A DNA stretch of 64,000 bases from Bartonella schoenbuchensis R1 (lineage in GTDB: Bacteria > Pseudomonadota > Alphaproteobacteria > Rhizobiales > Rhizobiaceae): the NCBI RefSeq assembly GCF_002022685.1, contig NZ_CP019789.1:744001-808000 (forward strand), given 5' to 3'. A program made the position numbers and the translations under genes. Within the stretch, counting starts at the first letter, position 1. Every line of letters starts with the position of its first letter. A model generated the notes under the pieces. That model saw only the letters and a program-made list of their open reading frames with translations, was not told the DNA's origin and did not search any database. This document shows positions 46,720-56,950 of the stretch, piece after piece.

Positions 46720-47795
46720 TAGATTTTCTCTTGACTTTTTTTGCCCATTAAACCAGTTGGCATTACCAGCAGGATAACAATTAATAAAATAAAAGCGAAA
46801 GCATCTCGATATCCAGATAAAGCTGGGAAAAAGGCGATAATCATAATTTCAAGAAAACCTAATAATAATCCTCCGAGCATTGCTCCTAGAATTGATCCAA
46901 TACCTCCAATAACAGTAGCGATAAATGCTTTTAGTCCAGGAAGTATACCCATATAAGGCTGGATTTGAGGATAACGTAAAGCCCACATGATTCCTGCTAT
47001 GGCACCTAATGCCGAACCTATAGCAAATGTGAATGCGATAATCTTGTTAACAGAAACACCCATTAAACGAGCAGTTTCAATATCATGCGAAATTGCACGC
47101 ATAGCAAGACCAGGTTTTGTTCTATGAATAATCCATAACAAGAGAACAACAAGAATAAAGGAAACAACAGGAACAATAAAGGACATAGGGCTAATTCGAA
47201 TAATTGCATCTGATCCTTGTCCGAAATGCCATTGGATTGGTGTGACAAGAAAATCTGGCTGTTTCACACCCTTGGGAACACCACTAAAAAGTACAGTTGC
47301 AAGATTTTCAATGAAAAAGGAAATACCAATTGCACTGATGAGCACCGAAATTCGTGGAGCATTACGCAAAGGCTTATAGGCACATTGATCAACAGCAATA
47401 CCTAGTGCACTTGTGATAAAAATTGAGAAACAAATGGCCAAAATCCAAATCGGTGTGAAATTTTGTGGAGCAATTTTTGAATAATAAATAAGCCCTAAAA
47501 TAAGGATAAAAAGAATTGCAATCCAATAAATTTCAGGGCGTTTTTTAAACCCTATAAACACTGAATAATAAATGAGGAGAGCTAACAATATAAGCAGGAC
47601 AGCAACCCACGCAGGCATAAAGCTAATTGTAGAAAAGAAAACGAAATATGCCCCTAACATAAAGATATCGCCGTGAGCAAAATTAATTAATCTTAAAATA
47701 CCATAAACCATGGTATAACCAATCGCGATAAGCCCATAAAGCGATCCCAATGCTAGCGCGTTAAAAAAATGCTGAATGAACATTTCAGTATTCAT
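46719..47795 (-). CDS. livH: Branched-chain amino acid ABC transporter, permease LivH
   Basis: The 358-residue permease opens with the LivH motif ALGSLYGLIAIGYTMVYGIL and RLINFAHGDIFMLGAYF, and has the coupling loop TKPGLAMRAISHDIETARLM. It is longer than the common ~300 residues because of an extra hydrophobic segment at about 83-130 (WIAILFILILGLIYYS and WILAICFSIFITSALGIAVD), seen also in some rhizobial LivH. An AT-rich gap of 123 bp separates it from livK. Confidence 0.93.
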   Translation of the reverse strand: MNTEMFIQHFFNALALGSLYGLIAIGYTMVYGILRLINFAHGDIFMLGAYFVFFSTISFMPAWVAVLLILLALLIYYSVFIGFKKRPEIYWIAILFILILGLIYYSKIAPQNFTPIWILAICFSIFITSALGIAVDQCAYKPLRNAPRISVLISAIGISFFIENLATVLFSGVPKGVKQPDFLVTPIQWHFGQGSDAIIRISPMSFIVPVVSFILVVLLLWIIHRTKPGLAMRAISHDIETARLMGVSVNKIIAFTFAIGSALGAIAGIMWALRYPQIQPYMGILPGLKAFIATVIGGIGSILGAMLGGLLLGFLEIMIIAFFPALSGYRDAFAFILLIVILLVMPTGLMGKKSQEKI

Positions 47796-47918
47796 CTTTT
47801 GTCCTTCTGCATTTGTTAGTTCATATAGGGTAGAATATAAGATTTTTGAATAATTTAATTGAAAGAATAATTTTCAATCAGATCTTATATTTTTGATTTA
47901 ATGATCAATGTTCTAAAA

Positions 47919-49052
47919 TTAAATGGCAGGCTTGATTTCATTTAAATAGATACGTTTGCCACCTTTTATTTCAATAACACCGATAGGGATTTGAGGATTG
48001 TGATTTTCATCCATAGACATACTACCAAAAGGTGTTTGTACATCTTTCAATTTACTCAATTCTATAGTGATTGCTTCACGATCAGCACTTGCAGCATTTT
48101 CAATAGCTTTCATAAACATTATGTAAGCTGTGTACCCTAAAACTGAATTGATATTTGGCTCTTTATGAGGGTAAGCTGTCTTCCATTCGTTTGTAAATTC
48201 TTGTGCAGCTCTTGACATATTTGGCATATTTTTATCGTAGGGGAGTGTTGTATGTAAAAAGTTTTCTGCAGCTTGTCCTGCAATTGCAATAGTTTCTGGG
48301 TTGTCCATAGCATCACCCCCCATGATGCGGAATTGTGCACCTAATTCACGTGCTTGTTTCATGATAATGGAACCTTCAGAAAAATAAGATGGGATAAATA
48401 AAACATCAGGTTTTTGTGCTATAATTTGTGTGAGAGCAGCTGAAAAATCTTGATCTCCAGAATTATAGTTTAAATTTAAGATAACTTCACCACCTAATTT
48501 TTTGAATGAACGATTAAAATAATTTGCAAGTCCAATTGCGTAATCGCTTGATATATCTTTTAATATAGCTGCTTTTTTTGCATGTAAATTTTGAATTGCG
48601 TAAGTTGCAGCACCTGCACCTTGATAAGGATCAATGAAGCATGTGCGAAAAGAGTATTTTTTGCCATGCGTAATAAGCGGATTTGTTGCTGAAGTCACGA
48701 TAACAGGAGTTTTTGCTTTTTCAGATACTTCTCCACCAGCTAATGCTAATGAAGAACCATAAGTTCCAATAATACCGTTAACATTGTCATTTGCAGTTAA
48801 ACGCATGACAGCATTAGCTGCTTCTACCTTATCGGATTTATTGTCAATAATAATAAGCTCGACTTTACGTCCTAGTATCTCGGGTATTTTTTTATGTGCC
48901 AACTGTATACCTTCCAGTTCAAGTTGGCCTCCAAATGCATTTTGGCCTGTTAATGGAAGGTAAACACCAATTTTAATAGGAGCATTAGCATAAGCATTTG
49001 CTATAAGCATCACCATTGTAGCGATTATAGTGAGGAATTTCTTCAATTGCAT
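47919..49052 (-). CDS. livK: Branched-chain amino acid ABC transporter, periplasmic binding protein
   Basis: The 377-residue protein starts with a signal peptide (FLTIIATMVMLIANAYA, cleavage near residue 23) and follows the Leu/Ile/Val-binding fold: IKIGVYLPLTGQNAFGGQLE, GIIGTYGSSLALAGGEVSEK, and VTSATNPLITH. GGGGAG precedes the ATG. It captures amino acids in the periplasm for LivHMGF; amino-acid uptake is important for a host-adapted organism. Ligand specificity cannot be read from sequence. Confidence 0.92.
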   Translation of the reverse strand: MQLKKFLTIIATMVMLIANAYANAPIKIGVYLPLTGQNAFGGQLELEGIQLAHKKIPEILGRKVELIIIDNKSDKVEAANAVMRLTANDNVNGIIGTYGSSLALAGGEVSEKAKTPVIVTSATNPLITHGKKYSFRTCFIDPYQGAGAATYAIQNLHAKKAAILKDISSDYAIGLANYFNRSFKKLGGEVILNLNYNSGDQDFSAALTQIIAQKPDVLFIPSYFSEGSIIMKQARELGAQFRIMGGDAMDNPETIAIAGQAAENFLHTTLPYDKNMPNMSRAAQEFTNEWKTAYPHKEPNINSVLGYTAYIMFMKAIENAASADREAITIELSKLKDVQTPFGSMSMDENHNPQIPIGVIEIKGGKRIYLNEIKPAI

Positions 49053-49356
49053 TGTATACTCCCCTTATTTATAATTGTAATTTTACACTTTATATTGAAC
49101 TCTATTATCATGCAAGTTACACAATTAATAAAAATTAATCATTGTGTATGAAGGTTCTTTATTAACTGTGTGAAGTATACGATTAAGCGTTTCAGAGAAG
49201 TATTTATATTGTGGATTAATTTGCCAAATTTTAGGTGTTACTACAATGTAGGGGAAATCTTATCTTGGGGCTTGCTTGTTGATACAATAGCAATGTTTAC
49301 TGAACGTGATAAGAATCAATTTGTAGAATTTAACCCTACAGGAATCATGTTTGATT

Positions 49357-49932
49357 ATGACGAGTAAGGATACCTTAAAAAATTATTCCCTGTCTGAAGA
49401 TAATTTCGATATTTGTGGTGAAATTACTGAAATTAGTGGTGTTATTAAATGGTTTGATGGCAGTAAGGGGTATGGGTTTATAGTACCTGATTTATGTGGT
49501 CTTCCTGATATATTATTACATGTTACTGTAATGCGACGAGATGGATTTCAAACAGCTTTGGAAGGCGCTAAAATTATTTGCGTTGTAAAGAAAACTGAAC
49601 GGGGATTAAAATGTGTCCAGGTCAAGTCTGTTGATTTATCATCTGCTGTTCATCCATCAGAAATTCCGGTACGTACACATATTATAGTTACTCCTGAAAG
49701 TGGTTTAGAGCGTGCAATTGTTAAATGGTTTGATCGTGATAAAGGCTTTGGTTTTCTTAGCCGAGGGCAGGGAACAGAAGATATCTTTATTCACATGGAA
49801 ACATTGCGTCGTTTTGGTTTAGCAGAGCTCCGTTCTGGTCAAGTTGTTATTGTGCGTTTTGGTAAAGGAGAAAAAGGCCTGATGACAGCAGAAATTTACC
49901 CTGATATAGCACTTCCATTTGCTACGCATTAA
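49357..49932 (+). CDS. Double cold-shock-domain protein
   Basis: The ~191-residue protein has two cold-shock domains: residues ~25-90 (GVIKWFDGSKGYGFIVPD, then DILLHVTVMRRDGF) and ~125-190 (AIVKWFDRDKGFGFLSRG, then DIFIHMETLRRFGL). RNP1 (KGYGFI, KGFGFL) is intact in both; RNP2 is ILLHV in the first and IFIHM in the second. This duplicated layout is typical of alphaproteobacterial Csp proteins. It probably binds RNA as a chaperone. The ATG at 49357 is likelier than a TTG two codons earlier. Confidence 0.9.
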   Translation: MTSKDTLKNYSLSEDNFDICGEITEISGVIKWFDGSKGYGFIVPDLCGLPDILLHVTVMRRDGFQTALEGAKIICVVKKTERGLKCVQVKSVDLSSAVHPSEIPVRTHIIVTPESGLERAIVKWFDRDKGFGFLSRGQGTEDIFIHMETLRRFGLAELRSGQVVIVRFGKGEKGLMTAEIYPDIALPFATH

Positions 49933-50032
49933 ATTTCAATATTATAATTTATTTTATTTCTTTTGTTTTAAATTTTAATGTTTTTTATCTTCTGATAAAG
50001 ATGAAATTAATCATTAAAAAGGAGTAAGATAT

Positions 50033-50563
50033 TTGAAGTTTTCTAAAAGAAAACAAATCATTCAATTGATCTTTTTTTGTATAGGGGTATTTTTTTGTGT
50101 AGGTATAAAGGTGACTATGGCAAAAAAGCCTATACAAATTCCAGTTGATTCAACCCCTTTAATAATTCATACAAAACAAGGTGTACTTTCTTACAATGTT
50201 GAAATTGCTTTTTCACAAGCTCAGTCAAGTGCTGGCTTGATGTACCGCACTAATTTTCCTCAAAATCATGCAATGTTATTTAAAAATTCAGTAAATAATA
50301 CATCTGAGAATACACAGGAAATGTTTATGTGGATGGCAAATACTCCTTTACCCTTGGATATGATTTTTTTAAACTCTGAGGGAATTATTGTTTCAATTGT
50401 TGAAAATACCCGTATATTTTCGGAAGATATTATTTCATCAATAGTGCCGGCAGCTTTCGCTATTGAACTCAATGCTGGTGAAGTTGCTGATAAAAACATA
50501 CAAAAAGGGCAGCGTGTTATTCATCCTGCTATTTGTGGGAAATGTAAAGGTAATAGAGAATGA
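50033..50563 (+). CDS. DUF192 family exported protein
   Basis: A TTG start with GGAG eight bases upstream gives 176 residues. A hydrophobic N-terminus (IIQLIFFCIGVFFCVGIKVT) precedes a DUF192 domain: EIAFSQAQSSAGLMYRT, MFMWMANTPLPLDMIFLNSE, and AIELNAGEVADK. The domain is common after csp genes in Rhizobiales. Its biochemical role is not known. The stop overlaps the ATG of the hydrolase (ATGA), so the two genes are coupled. Confidence 0.88.
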   Translation: MKFSKRKQIIQLIFFCIGVFFCVGIKVTMAKKPIQIPVDSTPLIIHTKQGVLSYNVEIAFSQAQSSAGLMYRTNFPQNHAMLFKNSVNNTSENTQEMFMWMANTPLPLDMIFLNSEGIIVSIVENTRIFSEDIISSIVPAAFAIELNAGEVADKNIQKGQRVIHPAICGKCKGNRE

Positions 50564-51333
50564 CAGCAAAAGATGTTTATTTTTTTGAACACGATGGTTT
50601 ACGATTTGCTTATCGCGAAGAAGGTCAAGGTATTCCTATTTTGTTGATTCATGGCTTTGGATCTTCTGCACGGATTAATTGGTATGCAACAGGGTGGTTT
50701 CGTAGCCTTGTTGAAGCAGGTTATCGAGTTATAGCTCTCGATAATCGTGGCCATGGTGATTCAGTTAAAAGTTATGATCCTTTATTTTACACTCCTCAAG
50801 CTATGGCTGGCGATGCGGTTAAATTGCTTCAACACCTAGGATTATCTAAAGTTCATGTTATGGGATATTCCATGGGTGCTCGGATCAGTGCATTTATGGC
50901 GCTTTTGTATCCAACATATGTGCATAGTGTTATTTTTGGAGGTTTAGGGATTGGTATGGTAACAGGGGGAGGTGACTGGAAACCCGTTTCAGAAGCTCTT
51001 TTAGCAGAGGATGTTTCAACTATTACTAATGCACGTGGTCTAATGTTCCGTAAGTTTGTAGATCAAACTAAAAGTGACAGACGCGCTCTTGCTACTTGTA
51101 TCATGACATCAGCACAAAAATTAACAGAGTCTGATGTTCATAAAATCAAGCAACCTGCACTTGTTGCTGTTGGTTCGTTGGATGATATCAGTGGTGAGGC
51201 AGAACCATTAGTAGCTTTGTTGCCACATGGTGAAGTGTTAGAAATTCCTGGAAGAGATCATATGCTTGCTGTGGGAGATCAGGTCTATAAAAAAGGTGTT
51301 ATCGACTTTCTTTCTCGTTATCCGATTGCATGA
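50560..51333 (+). CDS. Alpha/beta-fold hydrolase
   Basis: The 257-residue enzyme has the fold signatures LLIHGFGSSARINWY (oxyanion region), LDNRGHGDSVK, nucleophile elbow VMGYSMGARISAFMAL (Ser about 106), acid ALVAVGSLDDISG, and a late catalytic His in IPGRDHMLAVGD. The substrate is unknown. It is coupled to the DUF192 gene upstream and followed by an 858-bp gene-free stretch. Confidence 0.9.
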   Translation: MTAKDVYFFEHDGLRFAYREEGQGIPILLIHGFGSSARINWYATGWFRSLVEAGYRVIALDNRGHGDSVKSYDPLFYTPQAMAGDAVKLLQHLGLSKVHVMGYSMGARISAFMALLYPTYVHSVIFGGLGIGMVTGGGDWKPVSEALLAEDVSTITNARGLMFRKFVDQTKSDRRALATCIMTSAQKLTESDVHKIKQPALVAVGSLDDISGEAEPLVALLPHGEVLEIPGRDHMLAVGDQVYKKGVIDFLSRYPIA

Positions 51334-52191
51334 AATTCATTTATATTTATAGAAAGCTAAAATAAAATTTAACATTTTGTTGTTTTGAAAATATAAACAG
51401 CTTATTCGGAATTTCTGTTTTATTGTACAGCTTATGTTTAAAAACAGAAAGATATTGGTAAAAGCTTACATTAAGCGATTATATTATAATTTAATTTTTA
51501 TATATAAAAATATTGAAATAAATAATATAATTCAATTAAATATTTCAGTTTTTTAATTTGCAAAATAAATGGAATAATTTTTATATCATAGATTTTTATA
51601 GACAAATCGTAACTTCTATAAATTTAATACAACTTATGCTAGAATAAAAATCTTCTTCACGATAAATTAATTGAACTTATTTTCTTTTTAGTTCAAAGTT
51701 ATTGTTTATAGAAATAAAAACAAAAGAGTAAATTTATTTTTCAAAAATATTTTCTGTTGGTATTTATTTACTTAGTAAATAATTATTGGAAAAAGATTAC
51801 TGTAGATTATGCAAAAAGTTTCATGGTAAGTAAAACATTGTTTGTAGGAAATAATGTTTTTATTTATAATGACTTTACTTGAAATAAAATAACTAAGCAT
51901 TGTGGCGATTGATATTTAAGGTATGTTTCGAATATCTTTATAGAAGAGGGGGCTAAATAAAAAAATAAAACGAAGATTGTTGTTTATTTTTTTATTTTAG
52001 AATTTAATAATAATTATAGGCTTTTTATTGAAAGTTATTCAATAAAGTTTGTAAAAATGATCTTGTTTTAAACATAAATAACAGGATTAAAGATTGGGAA
52101 TAAAAAATTTTTACCATCTTTGCAGAATCATAGAAGTATTTTATCTGCAAAAAAGGAATTAATTGATAATCTTAAAATGTAGGAGAGTGCA
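51334..52191. other. Long AT-rich gene-free region
   Basis: 858 bp with many T/A runs. No coding frame above 60 codons carries family features, and I see no tRNA fold or strong terminator. It may be an eroded gene space. The promoter of the DUF3126 gene must lie near its right end. Confidence 0.5.
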
Positions 52192-52404
52192 GTGAATGCT
52201 GATGAAATAAGAAAACTTGATAGTTATTTTAAAAAGACGTTCCAAAATTCAGCATTGCAAGTAAAAGCACGGCCGAAAAAAGATGATTCTTGTGAAGTTT
52301 ATATCGGGGATGAATTTTTGGGTATTATTTACCGGGATGAGGATGAAGATGAATTATCCTATAACTTTTCAATGGCTATATTAGATATTGATCTAGGAAA
52401 GTGA
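52192..52404 (+). CDS. DUF3126 family protein
   Basis: A GTG start with AGGAGAG just upstream gives 70 residues: EIRKLDSYFKKTFQNSALQV, KARPKKDDSCEVYIGDEFLG, then DEDEDELSYNFSMAILDIDL. This matches DUF3126, a small acidic family conserved in alphaproteobacteria whose role is unknown. It is convergent with radC. Confidence 0.88.
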   Translation: MNADEIRKLDSYFKKTFQNSALQVKARPKKDDSCEVYIGDEFLGIIYRDEDEDELSYNFSMAILDIDLGK

Positions 52405-52453
52405 CGCAATTAATTGTAATTGGAACACGATTTTCTTCTGCATTCAATTGGTT

Positions 52454-53248
52454 TTATATAAGTTTTAGTGCTTTAAAGCTTGTGTAATCGTTACGCGCGA
52501 TAATAAGGTGGTCGTGAAGAATAATTCCGAGTGCATTGGCAATGTCTTTTAATCTGTACGTCATTGATATATCTGCATCAGAAGGTGTAGCATCGCCGGA
52601 AGGGTGGTTGTGAACTAAGATAAGCCCTGATGCAGATAATTCTAAAGCTCGAGAGACAACTTCACGAGGGTAGACAGGAGTATGGTCGATAGTGCCAGTT
52701 TGTTGCACCTCATCAGAAAGTAGGCCGTTTTTCTTATCAAGAAATAGAACACGAAATTGTTCCCGTGTTTCATGTGCCATAACAGCTTTGCAATAAGCTA
52801 ATACTTTATCCCACGTAGAAAAAATATCACGTTTAGACAGTTGTGCGCGAGCAAGGCGTCCTGCGACACCTGAAATAATTTTTAAGTCTATTGCAGTAGC
52901 TGGGCCACATCCAGGAACTTCTTGAAGAAGGTTAATATCAGCGTTTAACACATCAGTTAATGAGCCAAAACGTTCTATTAAATTTTTGGCTATTATTTTT
53001 GTGTTTACTCGAGGAAGAGTACGGAAAAGCAATAGCTCAAGATATTCATAATCCTCAATTGCATTGCCCTTCGTTTTTAAGTAGCGTTTACGCAGACGTT
53101 CACGATGTCCTTCATAATGTTTAGTTATTTTTGAATTTGTTTTAAGCTTTTCATTTTTTGTTTGTGCTGTCGGATTAAGCGAAGCACTTGATGTTAGCTC
53201 AAAGGAATTGCTTTGCATGACTCCATTTTTATTTGATTTTTTAGCCAT
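52454..53248 (-). CDS. radC: DNA repair protein RadC (JAMM/MPN domain)
   Basis: The 264-residue protein has a basic N-terminus, a helix-hairpin-helix ([19 protein letters not shown], about 120), and the JAMM metal motif [17 protein letters not shown] (about 218) with [17 protein letters not shown] before it. Despite its name, the role in repair is unproven. It lies 17 bases from map on the same strand. Confidence 0.93.
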   Translation of the reverse strand: MAKKSNKNGVMQSNSFELTSSASLNPTAQTKNEKLKTNSKITKHYEGHRERLRKRYLKTKGNAIEDYEYLELLLFRTLPRVNTKIIAKNLIERFGSLTDVLNADINLLQEVPGCGPATAIDLKIISGVAGRLARAQLSKRDIFSTWDKVLAYCKAVMAHETREQFRVLFLDKKNGLLSDEVQQTGTIDHTPVYPREVVSRALELSASGLILVHNHPSGDATPSDADISMTYRLKDIANALGIILHDHLIIARNDYTSFKALKLI

Positions 53249-53265
53249 AATATTACTACATTTAT

Positions 53266-54096
53266 TTAAGCATATGAATTTGGAACATAAAAAATATCTT
53301 TAGGAGATTCAGTAAATATTTCGCATCCTTGATTTGTTACGCCAATTGTATGTTCATACTGTGCAGTAAGTGAACGATCACGTGTCACAGCGGTCCAGCC
53401 ATCAGATAAAATCTTAACTTGTGGCTTGCCAAGGTTAATCATGGGTTCAATTGTGAATATCATACCTTGTTTTAATTCTTCACCTTCCCCTGAATTTCCG
53501 TAATGTAAAATATTTGGTGCATCATGAAAAAGTTGACCAATTCCATGGCCACAAAAATCTCTCACAATTGAACACCGTTCAGATTCCGCATAACGCTGAA
53601 TGGCTGCACCAATATCACCTGTAGTTGCACCAGGTTTAACTGCTGCAATTCCCCTCATAAGGCTTTCATGGGTTATTTTTAGCAAGCGTTCTGCAGCACG
53701 CTTGATTTTTCCAACAGGATACATACGACTTGAATCTCCATGCCAACCATTGAGAATGAATGTTACATCAATATTAACAATATCACCTTCTTGCAAAGGC
53801 CTTTTATTGGGTATGCCATGGCAAACAACGTGATTGATAGATGTGCAGCATGAGTGGCTGTATCCATGATAATTTAAGTCAGCAGGTAAAGCACCGCGTT
53901 CAGCTCCATAAATAAAGACAAAATCATCAATTTCTTGTGTAGTGATACCAGGTTTAATGATATCTGTGAGTGCATCAAGGCATTCTGCTGCAATGCGACC
54001 AACTTTACGCATTTCAGAAAAAGCATAGTCGTCAAAGATACGAATTTGTCCATTAAATTTTAAGGGTACTTTATTATATTCAATATAACTGGTCAT
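53266..54096 (-). CDS. map: Methionine aminopeptidase, type I
   Basis: The 276-residue enzyme has all metal ligands: Asp in [20 protein letters not shown] (two Asp), His in [12 protein letters not shown], Glu in [11 protein letters not shown], and Glu in QYEHTIGVT, plus the substrate His in [10 protein letters not shown]. It removes initiator methionine. Its start overlaps sfsA by 17 bases, the common rhizobial sfsA-map-radC order. Confidence 0.97.
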   Translation of the reverse strand: MTSYIEYNKVPLKFNGQIRIFDDYAFSEMRKVGRIAAECLDALTDIIKPGITTQEIDDFVFIYGAERGALPADLNYHGYSHSCCTSINHVVCHGIPNKRPLQEGDIVNIDVTFILNGWHGDSSRMYPVGKIKRAAERLLKITHESLMRGIAAVKPGATTGDIGAAIQRYAESERCSIVRDFCGHGIGQLFHDAPNILHYGNSGEGEELKQGMIFTIEPMINLGKPQVKILSDGWTAVTRDRSLTAQYEHTIGVTNQGCEIFTESPKDIFYVPNSYA

Positions 54097-54805
54097 TTTT
54101 CTTGCTATTTTCTATTTTTACTTGGTGAATCGGAAAAATACCTTTTATACTTACGTGACATTTTATAGCATAAAATTCTACCCCTGATTTTAAAGCTAAA
54201 TCAAATTTACATCCATAAGTGGGATCAAGATCACGGCAAACTGTAAAAGCTGAGCAATCTTCTCGTTGAATGATATAAAGCATAGCTGCTCGCTTTCCTT
54301 GTTGCACAATTTTTATGAGCTCATCAAGATGGCGTGCACCACGTTTTGTTACGGTATCGGGAAATTCTGCTAATCCCTTTTGACGTATGAAATGAACGTT
54401 TTTTACTTCCAGATAACATTCTGGAAGGGTGTCATCTTGTAGAAGAAAATCAATACGTGAGTGTGTACCATAACGTTGTTCACTTAAAATGGTTTTATAT
54501 CCGCTTAATTCGGGCAATAAGCCATTTTGAATTGCTTCTAATGCAAGTTTGTTAGGCAAAGTTGTATTAATGCCAACCAAAATATTATCTGCTTCGACAA
54601 TTTCTAATCGATATGGATATTTTCGCTTAGGATCATTACTGTATGAAAGCCAAACATTAGAGTCGGGAGTTGTTAACCCAAGCATCGAGCCTGTGTTGGG
54701 AACTGAAACGGTAAAGATATGCTGATCATTCTTTCTAACATCAGCAAGAAAGCGTTTATAACGGCGGACAAGCTTTGCAGGATAGAGTTCAGGAACAAAG
54801 AACAT
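54080..54805 (-). CDS. sfsA: SfsA family protein (sugar fermentation stimulation)
   Basis: The 241-residue protein shows VRRYKRFLADVRKNDQHIFT, PNTGSMLGLTTPDSNVWLSY, DNILVGINTTLPNKLALEAI, and the nuclease-like YLEVKNVHFI with KRGARHLDELIKIV. SfsA proteins have an OB-fold plus a restriction-endonuclease-like core; the true activity is unsettled. It starts the sfsA-map-radC unit. Confidence 0.93.
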   Translation of the reverse strand: MFFVPELYPAKLVRRYKRFLADVRKNDQHIFTVSVPNTGSMLGLTTPDSNVWLSYSNDPKRKYPYRLEIVEADNILVGINTTLPNKLALEAIQNGLLPELSGYKTILSEQRYGTHSRIDFLLQDDTLPECYLEVKNVHFIRQKGLAEFPDTVTKRGARHLDELIKIVQQGKRAAMLYIIQREDCSAFTVCRDLDPTYGCKFDLALKSGVEFYAIKCHVSIKGIFPIHQVKIENSKKNDQLY

Positions 54806-54854
54806 ATTCCCTTATTAAAGGGCATAATCTTATAATTCAACTCAAGAATTATAT

Positions 54855-54965
54855 TTAGATGAGTTGAAGCACATCAGATATAGTTACATTGGCATAAAAA
54901 ATAATAGTTGTAACAATCAATAACATTGTTATGAGTGCGAGAGTCATTTTTCTTTCGGAATTCAT
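54855..54965 (-). CDS. Putative 36-residue single-TM protein
   Basis: A short frame with AGGA about seven bases before its ATG encodes MNSERKMTLALITM, then a hydrophobic helix (LLIVTTIIFYA) and a short polar tail ending VLQLI. One TM helix with a positively charged N-terminus is credible for a small membrane protein. It is on the same strand as sfsA and upstream of it, with 49 bp between. No family recognised. Confidence 0.45.
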   Translation of the reverse strand: MNSERKMTLALITMLLIVTTIIFYANVTISDVLQLI

Positions 54966-55127
54966 ACTTAATCCTTTTTTAGATAAATCAATGAATTTCT
55001 ATTGAGAAGATAAAATTGACTACAATTTGTCACTAAAAAGGTTATTTCATGGAGTATTGATTTGAGAGGTTGAGTTGCAGAAAAAAATAGCTATAGAGAT
55101 ATGATTTATGAAGATCGGTGAGATGAA

Positions 55128-55967
55128 ATGGCTGGGACAAATAGGAGTCGTCAAAATATAATGAATGGTCCAATTATTGTCTTAGTTGAGCCGCAATTGC
55201 CAGAAAATATTGGTATGGTGGCAAGAGCGATGGCAAATTTTGGACTATCTAATCTTCGGCTGGTTAAACCACGGGAAGTATTTCCAAATGAAAAAGCTAG
55301 AGCTGCAGCCAGTAAAGCTGATCATATAATTGATAATGCGTTAGTTTTTAATACATTATATGACGCAATCGCAGATTTAAATTATGTTTTGGGCACAACA
55401 GCACGTAAAAGATGTGGTTTTAAGACGGTTAGAAGTGCTGTAGAAGCAGCAGGTATTTTACGTTATCATGAAGGTATTGGGCATAAAATAGGTATTTTAT
55501 TTGGTAGAGAAAGGTGGGGGCTTAAAAATGACGAAATTAGCTTTGCTGATGAAATTGTTACTTTTCCGGTTAATCCTGCTTTTGCTTCATTGAATATTGC
55601 CCAAGCAGTTTTGTTGATGTCTTATGAGTGGATGAAATCTGGTTTAGATGATTTAAACGATACGGCTTTTCGTGTAGCAGAAATGAAATCAGCGGATAAA
55701 GCCACGCTGCACGGTTTTTTATCGCAATTAGAAAATGCTTTGGATTCTCGTGGATATTTTAGACCGCAAGAACGCAAAGAAGTGATGGTCCTCAATATAC
55801 GCTCTGTTTTTACACGTGCTAAATTGAGTGAATCTGAAATTCGACTGCTACGGGGAGTTATATCTTCACTAGATCATTTTTCACCTGAATTTCCACGGGG
55901 TAGCGGTGCACCTGTGGGGCGTAATCGCAAAAAGAAAATCACAACAGGTGTAAACATTAATGAGTGA
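55128..55967 (+). CDS. trmJ: tRNA/rRNA methyltransferase, SPOUT class (TrmJ-like)
   Basis: The 279-residue protein has the SPOUT knot motifs: VEPQLPENIGMVARAMANFG (about 19-38), IGILFGRERWGLKNDEISF (about 122), and ASLNIAQAVLLMSYEW (about 157). TrmJ 2'-O-methylates position 32 of tRNAs. The first ATG has GGTGAG upstream; a second Met at residue 12 also fits. Its stop overlaps murI by 8 bases. Confidence 0.9.
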   Translation: MAGTNRSRQNIMNGPIIVLVEPQLPENIGMVARAMANFGLSNLRLVKPREVFPNEKARAAASKADHIIDNALVFNTLYDAIADLNYVLGTTARKRCGFKTVRSAVEAAGILRYHEGIGHKIGILFGRERWGLKNDEISFADEIVTFPVNPAFASLNIAQAVLLMSYEWMKSGLDDLNDTAFRVAEMKSADKATLHGFLSQLENALDSRGYFRPQERKEVMVLNIRSVFTRAKLSESEIRLLRGVISSLDHFSPEFPRGSGAPVGRNRKKKITTGVNINE

Positions 55968-56772
55968 GCGACCACTTCTTTTTTTTGATAGCGGTATTGG
56001 TGGGTTAACAGTGGTGGAGGAAGTACGCGCTCTTATTTCTGAATTCCAATTTATTTATGTTGCTGATGATGCAGGATTTCCCTATGGTATTTGGAGTGAA
56101 GATGCTTTGAAACAACGCATTTTAAAGATTTTTACAAATCTATTAAAACTTTATAATCCTATTTTATGTGTTATTGCCTGCAATACGGCTTCTACATTGG
56201 TGATAACAGATTTACGACGAAAATTTCCTAATATTCTTTTTGTTGGAACTGTACCTGCAATTAAATTAGCAGCTAAAAAGACAAAGTCAGGTCTTATTTC
56301 AGTGTTAGCAACTCCTGGGACGATTCAACGTGCATATACACATAAATTAATAGATTCTTTTGCCAATCAGTGCCATGTTCAGCTTGTAGGGAGTACAAAA
56401 CTTGCAGGATTTGCTGAAAATTATTTACGTGGGAATCCTATCGATGACAAAGAATTGCGTCATGAAATCTTACCGTGCTTTGTTGAGAAAAATGGCAAAT
56501 ATACAGATGTTATTGTCTTGGCTTGCACACACTATCCTTTTTTAATTAATTTATTTCACAAGCAGGCTTTATGGCCGGTAAGTTGGATTGATCCAGCAAA
56601 AGCTATAGCCAGGCGCACCAGATCGTTATTATTAGAGGAAATACAAAATAAAAACATAAAGAAACATGAAGACTGTGCTTTATTTACATCGCAAACTATA
56701 GGAGTTGCAACTGAGCATTTATTACAAAAGTTTGGTTTTAGTATAGTAAAGGGAGTTGACTTTAAAGTATAA
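55960..56772 (+). CDS. murI: Glutamate racemase
   Basis: The 270-residue enzyme has both catalytic cysteines, Cys74 in ACNTAST and Cys189 in ACTHYPFL, plus the N-terminal FDSGIGGLTVVEEVR and the PYGIWSED loop (PYG.k.). It supplies D-glutamate for peptidoglycan. It overlaps trmJ by 8 bases, so they are likely one transcript. Confidence 0.95.
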   Translation: MSERPLLFFDSGIGGLTVVEEVRALISEFQFIYVADDAGFPYGIWSEDALKQRILKIFTNLLKLYNPILCVIACNTASTLVITDLRRKFPNILFVGTVPAIKLAAKKTKSGLISVLATPGTIQRAYTHKLIDSFANQCHVQLVGSTKLAGFAENYLRGNPIDDKELRHEILPCFVEKNGKYTDVIVLACTHYPFLINLFHKQALWPVSWIDPAKAIARRTRSLLLEEIQNKNIKKHEDCALFTSQTIGVATEHLLQKFGFSIVKGVDFKV

Positions 56773-56908
56773 TTGAATAAAGTTATTTTAAATTTTTCTT
56801 TTAAGAAAATAATATTAATTGACGTGTCCCGTGGATAGCTTTCAAATTTGTGTGTGAGATATCCTGTCAGTCTTCACTTTAGAAGGCAGAGGAGGGTGCG
56901 TTTCCTTG

Positions 56909-56934
56909 AGGTCTATATTTTGACCTTGTTTTTT
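56909..56934 (+). promoter_or_regulatory. Hairpin in the rpsD leader
   Basis: AGGTC (56909-56913) pairs with GACCT (56922-56926) and is followed by TTGTTTTTT, only 16 bases before the rpsD ATG. This terminator-like shape could attenuate rpsD or mask its ribosome site (AAAGGAAAT). The short stem makes it tentative. Confidence 0.35.
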
Positions 56935-56950
56935 ATGTAAAGGAAATGCG

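Noticed and set aside
49170..49367. 65-codon frame ahead of the cold-shock gene
   Set aside because: No family features or ribosome site, and it overlaps the csp start; probably untranslated leader.
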